A stretch of DNA of 64,000 nucleotides from Corylus avellana (lineage: Eukaryota; Streptophyta; Magnoliopsida; Fagales; Betulaceae), in NCBI RefSeq assembly GCF_901000735.1, contig NC_081546.1, positions 27,795,900-27,859,899 on the forward strand, given 5' to 3'. Position 1 is the stretch's first letter, and each line of letters begins with the position of its first letter. The position numbers and the translations under genes were made by a program. Shown here one piece after another: positions 56,850 to 64,000 of the stretch. Under the pieces are notes generated by a model. That model ran no database searches and had not been told where the DNA came from. It saw nothing but the letters and a program-made list of their open reading frames with translations.

Positions 56850-57636
56850 GGGAAAAATATAATTTAGCCCCTCAAACTATCAGTTATTTTCATTTTAGTC
56901 CCATAACGTTCAAAAAGTGATAAAGTAGTCTCCAAACTACCAACTAGGTGCAATTTTGCCACTCTGTTAGTCATTACCATCAACTAGGATGAAAAATTCA
57001 ATACTACGACATTCTGGTAAGGTTAAGTTACTAAAATACCCTTTTAAAAAAAATCAATTTAAAAAATGTCTCCCAAAACAACGTCATTTTGAAGAATAAA
57101 AAAATAAAAAACCCGTAGTTTAAGGTTGGCTCGCTAGCCACCCCCATGGCCTATGGGGTGGCTGGCGAGCCCCCCCATAGGCCATGGGGTGGCCGACAAG
57201 CCACCCCCAAGCTGGGTGGCCACCCCAAGCCTATTAGGGTGGTTGGGCAGCCACCCCCATGGCTTGGGGGTGGCTGGGTGGCCACCCCACATGCCTAGGC
57301 TTGGCCGGCCAGCCACCCCATGGCGAGCCACCTTATAAGCCATGGGGTGGCCGGCGAGCCACCCTTAAACCACCGTTTTTTTTTTCCTCTAAACGACGTA
57401 CTTTTTAGGGGACATTTTTTAAATTGATTTTTTTTTTTTTCAAAATGGCATTTTAATAATTTAACCTCAAAAAATGATGTTGTTTTGCATTTTCCATCCA
57501 ATTTGACAGTACTGACTAACGGAGTGGCCAAATTGCAATTTTTTGGTAGTTTGTGGGCTACTTTATCACTTTTTGAATATTAAAAGGATAAAATAAAAAT
57601 GACTGGTAGTTTGAGGGGCTAAATTATATTTTTTCC
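56850..57636. mobile_element. Mutator-like fold-back element with GGTGGCC core
   Basis: The left end GGGAAAAATATAATTTAGCC and its inverted copy bound 787 bp. The flanks 56841-56849 (AAAAATAGT) and 57637-57645 (AAAAATAAT) agree at 8 of 9 bases. Inner blocks such as AAAAAGTGATAAAGTAG and CACTCTGTTAG are inverted too. The core from 57128 to 57370 is a run of GGGGTGGCC and CCACCCC palindromes. Open frames in the core are side effects of the repeat. Confidence 0.75.
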
Positions 57637-57831
57637 AAAAATAATTTAAAAAGTGTAACAACTCTTAAATAAATAAAAGATCAATGTCTACTTCATGAAC
57701 TCGAAGCATATTTCCCCGGCTAATTATATTCCGGAATTCATTCGGAGAAACTACTTCATAAAGAATCCAGGACACAAAGCTAACCTAACTTCATTGTTAC
57801 CCTCTGCCAAAGAAGCTCTCAGTTTCTGTGT

Positions 57832-58761
57832 ATGTTTGCTGAGATGAGTTCCATTTGGGCTCTCATGGCCAGTTGGTTAACTTCCACCTGGCTCTTCCCC
57901 TTCCTCAGCCTCACCATCCTCACCATGTTCCTCACCTCACATTTCGGCTCTCACAAAAAACCATCACAACAACACCAACTCGCTCATGCCCCGTCTCTGC
58001 TCGACCGAGTTAGGTCCTTCAACTTCTCACTCTACAAGTTCCAGCAAACCAACACGACCCCGATCACAGAGTTTCTCCAACCCGATCACGCCAATCTGGA
58101 TCATCCTCCTGCCCAACTCACCCGACCTCCTCTTTTGGACCGGCTCAACTGCTTCAACTTCTCATCCCTCTGCAGATCTGATTCGTCGGCCGTCCCGGAA
58201 ATGGGTTCTGCAAATCTCTCTCAATCTTCTCTAGGAACTAGTACTCTTGCAACTTCGTCCATGGCTTTCGACGGACCCTCTTCCTCTTCCTCCTCTTCTT
58301 CCATTAGTAGATGGGATGTATTCTTGAGTTTTAGAGGCAAGGATACTCGTAACAATTTTACTGCCCATCTGTGCGCAGCTTTGCGTCGAGAGGGAATCCT
58401 CACCTTCATGGACGACAAGCTCAGAACTGGAGAGAAAATTTCACCCGCACTTGTCAAAGCCATTGAAGAGTCTGATATTTCAATTATTGTACTCTCTAAA
58501 AACTACACATCATCCCAATGGTGCCTAGATGAGCTAATGAAGATAATCGAGTGTAGAAAAATAAGGAGGCAAAAGGTTTTACCATTGTTCTACGATGTAG
58601 ATCCGTCAGAAGTACGACATCAAACCAAAAGTGTTGGAAAAGCGTTTGCTACACTTGAAAAAAGGTTCAAGGATGATGTAATGAAAGTACAGAGGTGGAA
58701 GACCGTCCTAAAAGAAGTGGCCGATTTGTCCGGCAGTTCTCTGGCTAACAGGTATTTCTAA
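57832..58761 (+). CDS. Membrane-segment/DUF4408-like leader fused in frame to a TIR domain
   Basis: One 309-codon frame. Residues 1-36 (SIWALMASWLTSTWLFPFLS, then LTILTMFLTS) form one predicted membrane segment resembling the start of plant DUF4408/DUF761 proteins; two LLDR...FNFS motifs follow (about 55-66 and 101-112), as in those proteins. Residues 124-143 correspond to the 5' leader of other TIR genes, here read as protein. From Met144 it is a TIR gene: Ser-rich start, [25 protein letters not shown] with catalytic Glu234, LPLFYDVDPSEVRHQ. TIR domains of this kind cleave NAD+. The exon ends at 58751 with the family's AACAG/GT donor; read through, it stops at 58761. No NB-ARC or LRR follows, so it may be a TIR-only protein, a truncated gene or a pseudogene. 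Membrane anchoring is inference. Confidence 0.7.
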   Translation: MFAEMSSIWALMASWLTSTWLFPFLSLTILTMFLTSHFGSHKKPSQQHQLAHAPSLLDRVRSFNFSLYKFQQTNTTPITEFLQPDHANLDHPPAQLTRPPLLDRLNCFNFSSLCRSDSSAVPEMGSANLSQSSLGTSTLATSSMAFDGPSSSSSSSSISRWDVFLSFRGKDTRNNFTAHLCAALRREGILTFMDDKLRTGEKISPALVKAIEESDISIIVLSKNYTSSQWCLDELMKIIECRKIRRQKVLPLFYDVDPSEVRHQTKSVGKAFATLEKRFKDDVMKVQRWKTVLKEVADLSGSSLANRYF

Positions 58762-59733
58762 CCATTCTTGCCCCTTTCCTTCTAGATTATTCTAGATTTT
58801 TTTATTTTAACAACAGGACTTGTAGACGGTAGTCACTAGTCAGTAGGAGGATTGGGCTTTTGGGATGGGAAGATTATGCGGGCACCTTCACATTTTAAAG
58901 CCTAGAGCGATGAGTTTAGGAAATGCATTTCCTCTTGGGTTATTTTTCTTCCTTCTAATTTTTAAAATTATCATTTGGATATGTGAGATTATATACACAT
59001 GGACCCACTATGCAATCATGATTTTGAAAATAAGAAAATGGAAAAAGGATGTAGAAAAGATGTATAGCACATCCCCTAAGTTTATGCCATTTTCTTATAT
59101 TTATGTATTAAATTAATATTTATCTTAATATTAATATTTCATTTAAATTGAGAAATTATTCTTTTCGCTTTCTGAAACACAAAATTATTAATTAAGTTTT
59201 TAAATTCAATATTAATGGAACGTTGGAGAATATATGGGTATAGGTCTAGCTAAATCAATTTTAATGTTACATTACTGGCTAATTGAACGTTGTAGGTTTT
59301 TAATGATATTGATTTTTTAAGTGATTTAAAGAAGAAAATCTTGGGTATATATATTAGGTTTATCCCAGAAAATCACAAATAAACAGATTTTTTTTTTCTT
59401 AGGTATCTTGGGTATAGTATTATATATTGGGCATTAAATTCTTTTCTTTTTTAGTTACTTGTTTATCATAATTGGGAGCCTTAATTAAAGACAATTAACC
59501 ATAATTAGAACATTAAGTATTTTTTTTTGAATAAATTATTAAATATTGAGCCAATTAGACTATTGACAAATTAATTATTAATGGTTGTGCTGCACATGCC
59601 CTTACGTCATAATTCATAGCCTACCATTGTCATTGCTTATGGATAAAATTTTTTTTTAAAAAAAAAATCTATATATATATATATTTTTTTTTGTGAGAGT
59701 AACTCATTAGATGTTTTGTTATCTTTTTTTATT
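58762..59733. other. Intergenic, no NB-ARC or other gene seen
   Basis: The expected second TNL exon (starting NEHDFIQ and carrying the P-loop) is absent. The stretch is A/T-rich with poly-T and (TA)n tracts near 59660-59690. Confidence 0.5.
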
Positions 59734-59833
59734 NNNNNNNNNNNNNNNNNNNNNNNNNNNNNNNNNNNNNNNNNNNNNNNNNNNNNNNNNNNNNNNNNNN
59801 NNNNNNNNNNNNNNNNNNNNNNNNNNNNNNNNN
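59734..59833. other. Assembly gap (100 N)
   Basis: A placeholder gap just upstream of, or inside, an LTR remnant. The text after it (TTTTGTGGGATTTGGGTG) is repeated at about 59953. Confidence 0.95.
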
Positions 59834-60186
59834 TCTTTTGTGGGATTTGGGTGTTTTTGCCTTTTGGGGGTTTTGAGCCATTTTGCTTATTTTGTGCGAG
59901 AGTGAGATTTTGTTGTATTAGGGTTTTGAGTGGTTTTCTCATCTTATTACTCTTTTGTGGGATTTGGGTGTTTTTGCCTTTTGGGGGTTTTGAGTGGTTT
60001 TCTCGTTTTGTTAGTCTTTTGTTCTCTACTCCATTTTTTTTTATAGTGAATTTCCTTTGGGTTGCCTCCACCAGTGAATGTAAACTTGGTAAGCTGAACC
60101 ACTTAAATTTTGGTGTCGTGTGTGATTAATTTTTGTTTTTTTCTTATTTTTCGCATTTAGTTGTGAAAAAATATGACAAATTTCCA
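59834..60186 (+). mobile_element. LTR remnant (partner 47430-47919) with internal duplication
   Basis: The text GGTTGCCTCCACCAGTGAAT, then GTAAACTTGGTAAGCTGAAC is the LTR end seen at 26530, 44280 and 47797. It ends TTTCCAATTA, where the canonical CA has been lost. The module TTTTGTGGGATTTGGGTG is present twice, and its 5' part lies in or beyond the gap. Confidence 0.65.
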
Positions 60187-60520
60187 ATTATTTTCTTAGT
60201 AAAGATCATGAAGCTTGTTATCTCTTGCTTTTAGTGCCTAGTTCTTAGAAGTCCGATCCTGTTAATGATGATGAATTTCTTTAGATTTTCTAGGATAATT
60301 CCACAACAAAATCCTTAAAATTTTAGCAAATAAATAGTGTAGATTTTGTTATCTTAATATGAAGAACTTATTAACCCCTAACATTTCTCTAATATTTATC
60401 ACCTGAGATTTTGTCATCTTACTATTTATCACTTGAGAGATCATCAATTTTTTTACTCTGTTATATCTTAATAAGGTTATATGTGACTAAAATAATGAAT
60501 ATAATGAAACTATTTTAATA
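60187..60520. repeat. Flank shared with 47920-48180
   Basis: Shared text includes AAAGATCATGAAGC, AGCAAATAAATAGTGT and ATCACTTGAGAGATCAT. Together with the preceding LTR this shows duplication of a whole LTR insertion site. Confidence 0.75.
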
Positions 60521-60747
60521 AAATATAGAGTTCAAGATAAAGAAAAACAAAATCCAATATTTGTAATCTCAACCAAAATTCATCGTCCAAGTCAGATTGC
60601 AACAAAAGCCATTTGGAAAGCTTGTGGTTATGCAACTTCTGCATTTTTAAGCTTATAAAAATGGGGTGGATTCACCCAAATCCAAATACATCTTGTTTGA
60701 GCCAATCCGGATTCCTTCCAAACCCAAATCCAAATCATCCAAATTCT

Positions 60748-62024
60748 TAGGGGTGCAAAGGCGGTTACGGTTAGCGGTTAGTGGCAATAACCGCTAACCG
60801 TAACCGCCTTAGCGGTTAGTAGATTTCACTAACCGCAACCGCTAACCGCCTAACGGTTAGCGGTTAGCGGTTAACCGCCGGTTAGCAGTTAACCGCCGGT
60901 TAGCGGTTAGCGAAATAGATAACCGCCCGCTAACCGCTTTTTTAAAATTGAGCTTTTTTTTTTGGCTTTTTGGGCTTTTTTTTAGGGCTTTTTGGGCTTA
61001 TTTTTTTGGGCTTTTTTTTACCCTCATTTTTTTTTCTTGCATTTTTAATATCTTCTAAATCCTAAATTCCTAAAGTATCTAATAATGCTTTAATTAAATT
61101 GTAGACTTGTAGTTATAAGTAATATATTGTTTAATTCAATTGAATCAATTGTGATTATCATTGTACATGAATCATATGATTAACTTGTAGACTTATGACT
61201 TATGAGTTCTGTCATATTATATATGCATTATTTATTATTATATAATCATATGATTTAATGATCAAGTCATCATGTGATATAATCATATCAATTATAGTGA
61301 TAATATATAAATTACTAAAATTATAATGATAATACATTAATACTTAAATTGTGTTTATAAGTAACACATTGGTCATTATTTAATCCAATGTCAATTACTT
61401 AATTTGATATTATACGAATCATATCATCATTGTACATTAATAATATGATTCACTTGAAGTCTTGAATAAAATATTTGAATTGTCATTAAATCATATGATT
61501 AAGTATTGATATTATACATTTATATTATTCATATACATATGTAGACTTATATAGACTTATAACATATATAGACTTATAAGTTTATAACATATGTTGGAAA
61601 TAAGTCTCTAGATATTTAATTGTTGTATTAGTATGAATTGATATACTTATGAGTTATGTCATATTATATATGTATAATTTGTTATTATATAATCAAATGA
61701 TTTAATGTTCAATCTCATGTGATATAATCATATAAATTATAGTGATAATATATTAATACTCAAATTATGATTTAATTATTTTTAAAAAAAATTTGTAATT
61801 TAATGATCAAGTGATTATGTTATATGTATAAATATTTTTATAATTATAATTATAAAAATATATTATATAAAAAGGAGGTTAGCGGTTAGCGGTTACGGTT
61901 AGTATACCCAATAACGGCTAACCGCTAACCGCTAGGCGGTTATAGCGGTTAGGCGGTTAGCGGTTAATGCGGTTAGGCGGTTAAGCGGTTGACGGTTATA
62001 AAACCGCCCGCCTTTGCACCCCTA
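60748..62024. mobile_element. hAT-like element with opposed GCGGTTA arrays
   Basis: The inverted ends TAGGGGTGCAAAGGCGG and (at the right) CCGCCTTTGCACCCCTA bound 1277 bp. The flanks CCAAATTCT and CGAAATTCT agree at 8 of 9 positions, consistent with an old 8-bp hAT target duplication. Subterminal arrays of GCGGTTA and TAACCGC fill about 60760-60940 and 61875-62010, while the middle is A/T-rich and non-coding. Confidence 0.75.
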
Positions 62025-62978
62025 CGAAATTCTCTTCGAGAGCTTTCCAAATTGCATGCAATTTAGAAAATTAATTATCGGAATCTTTATTCATTTTCTC
62101 CAACCAAACAGAAAAAGAAAAAAGAAAAGAAAAGAAAAGAAAAGGCTATTTGTAGAAGGCGGTGTGTATTGATTATTCCGATTCAGAATTTAAATAAGAA
62201 AGTTTTTATGGGCAGATAAAAAGGCTAAAAAAGTCATTTTCTGAAAAAAGAAAAGAAAACAGATAAGGTTAGATTTTCTTGCTATAACTAATGTGGAAAA
62301 GGAGTCATACACAAGTTTGTCCACTAACAGAAAGTAGAGTTTGTCTAAAACCATATCCATATATATCTAATCTTCTTATTAGTGATTTTGATAATACAAG
62401 ATTTAGCCAATAAAGCACCGATGATGATTTCCTATAATTTTTTTTTAATTGTAGATTTTCAAATTATGTAATTTAGGCTATTTGTAGACATCAAAACACT
62501 TGAAAAATACTACATATTAAAAAAGTGGCATGTTATGGAGGTAACCAAAAAAAAAAAAAATTCCTTCCAAAATACTTCTTCACTTTTGTAGAAACGATTT
62601 TTCTTCATAAAACTAAAATACAATTTTTTACTCAAAGCTTTGTACAGCATAGAAAGTTAGAAACTGATGAAAATATATTCAATTTTCAACTGGAACTAAC
62701 CACAATTTTAATAGGTAGCATTTTTTAAGCATTTCGATGCTTAAAACGAAATTTGAGAATCTATTATTTCTTTGAAATTGTAAGGAATCATAATCCATAA
62801 AGGACACATAAACAAACATAGAAACATCCCCAATCCAAATATTCAAACAAATTGACAAATTTCTAATGTAAGCAAGATATTAACATACCACTTATGGAAT
62901 GCCATTTAATTATTTAATTATCAATTTAACTCTCTATATTGTATTTATGGCTAAATTTAAATGTCACATGGACATATA
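62025..62978. other. Intergenic, no gene seen
   Basis: A/T-rich text with an (AAAAG)n run near 62110-62142. No coding sequence is supported. Confidence 0.4.
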
Positions 62979-63495
62979 GGGTCCATTTGGGAGTGCGATT
63001 TCAATAAGTGCGATTTTAAAAATTGTTTTTTTTTTTAAATTGCTTTTTTAAAATCGCACAGGCATTTGGTAAAACATACTAAAAAGTATTTTTTTTTATC
63101 AATTGCGTGTTTAGATAACATTAGCATATAATTGCGGTTTCATGACCAAAATACCAATAAGGATCAACAAGACAGAGAGAATGAAGAAAAAAAAAAAAAA
63201 AAAAAAAGAGAAAATAAGGGTTTTAATATATTTTAGGTGAGTTTTATTGGTATTTTTTTCATTCATGTTTTAAAAAAGGTAACTATTGCGCCAAATATCT
63301 TTTTAATAGAAATCGTGATTTTGTTTTAAATTTGCACTTTTTCAAATAAGTACCCTCTAATCAGCTTATGGATATCGCAGATTTTTTTGCAATTTTAAAA
63401 TTTGCGTTTTTAAAATCACAATCTCAAACACCCTAAAGTTGCGATTTGGTTTAAAATCGCAGATTATTTTTTTAAAATCGCAATCCCAAACACCC
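62979..63495. mobile_element. MITE with GGGTGTTTGGGATTGCGATT-type inverted ends
   Basis: The left end GGGTCCATTTGGGAGTGCGA and a right end that reads GGGTGTTTGGGATTGCGATT in reverse complement are matched imperfectly. A second, inner copy of the right end occurs near 63414-63433. Poly-A lies in the interior at about 63186-63206. No clear target duplication was found. Confidence 0.6.
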
Positions 63496-64000
63496 TAATA
63501 ATACATGTTCTATAGAAGTCACAATGACTTAATCAAATTTTTTTTTTTTCTATTTTTCTATTTTTTATTGTTAATTACGTAGTTTAAAATATTAATTTAA
63601 TAAATGGAATTGAAGATTTCTTTCCAAAAATAAATATCCTTACCTTTTATTTTTTTGTTTTTAACTAAGAAGACGGTGGGCAAATAAGAGTAATGTTATA
63701 AGTCTCTCTTGTGTCTTCCTTAAGTTCCTTCAAGAATGACGTGGCTATTAAAATTATTATTTGATCAAAATTCAATTATATTTGAGGGCCCCGTTTGGGA
63801 TTGAGTTTGAGGAGACTAAAAGTACTTTAACACTCAAATAGCCTGTTTGAAGAAAAAAATATCTGTTTGGTAAAAAAATTAAAAGCACTTTTAAGGTTTT
63901 AAAAGCCTAAAGATGGCCAAAAAGCACTTTTGACAAAAGCTTAAAAATGAAGCTTTTGACCAAAAACTCTTTTTGATTTAAAAACTCTATTTTTTAAACA
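63496..64000. other. Non-coding; MITE-like end near 63788
   Basis: From about 63788 the text GGCCCCGTTTGGGATTGAG resembles the end of an MITE, and the following sequence parallels 1227-1450. The window ends before any right end. No gene is seen. Confidence 0.35.

Noticed and set aside
60757..60940. Interstitial telomere repeat or CRISPR-like array (GCGGTTA)n
   Set aside because: The unit is not the plant telomere repeat TTTAGGG, there are no spacers, and it lies inside an element with inverted ends.

Overview
The window is nuclear DNA from a flowering plant. It is AT-rich, with intron-containing TIR-NBS-LRR (TNL) immune receptor genes, a Ty1/copia element, SINEs, MITEs and a Cassandra-type LTR. 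The TNL sequences look like those of a woody rosid (perhaps Fagales), but that is only an impression. Four runs of exactly 100 N (5109, 6890, 23285, 59734) are scaffold-gap placeholders.

The window is an NLR cluster built by repeated inverted and direct duplication. Two full-length, apparently intact five-exon TNL genes stand head to head: TNL-A on the minus strand (13092 to 7597, 1165 aa predicted) and TNL-B on the plus strand (34438 to 40303, 1281 aa predicted). Degraded relatives surround them: a truncated TIR gene (16798-17214), a TIR start remnant (about 29875-29985), an LRR plus C-terminal pseudogene (44416-45422) and smaller C-terminal exon pieces (40510-40745, 48655-48835). A further TIR exon at 57832-58761 is fused in frame behind a membrane segment and a DUF4408-like leader. 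This is the most unusual gene in the window.

The flanks of the TNLs also carry broken pieces of two unrelated plant genes: a YTH-domain m6A reader (ECT family; pieces at about 1640, 5209-5960, 27430-28020, 42285-42905, 46800-47210 and 51830-52179) and a 2-oxoglutarate-dependent dioxygenase (201-570, 20656-20790, 48902-49099). Their order and strand show that roughly 1-13 kb and 34-52 kb are arms of one large inverted duplication. About 21.7-23.3 kb pairs in inverted orientation with 28.1-29.3 kb and 32.3-34.0 kb.

Because the arms are paralogous, one arm often supplies the empty site for an insertion in the other. That allows confident calls of a hAT-like element (3725-4427), a solo LTR (4587-4915) and two tRNA-derived SINEs (50298-50411, 51512-51800). 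Other mobile DNA includes three Mutator-like fold-back elements with 9-bp target duplications and GGTGGC-rich cores (30465-32092, 54575-55219, 56850-57636), a fold-back element with opposed CCGGGACC arrays (13992-15304), a hAT-like element with GCGGTTA arrays (60748-62024), a damaged copia element cut by a gap (23385-26956) and a chimeric solo LTR (43837-44415).

The TIR loci share an upstream module containing the palindrome TGACGCGTCA. It combines W-box, TGA-bZIP and CGCG-box cores, so salicylate-type or calcium-linked control is plausible. The window's likely biology is intracellular immunity: TIR NADase, NB-ARC switch, LRR sensing and a C-terminal jelly-roll (C-JID) domain in TNL-A and TNL-B, plus a possible membrane-anchored TIR-only protein.
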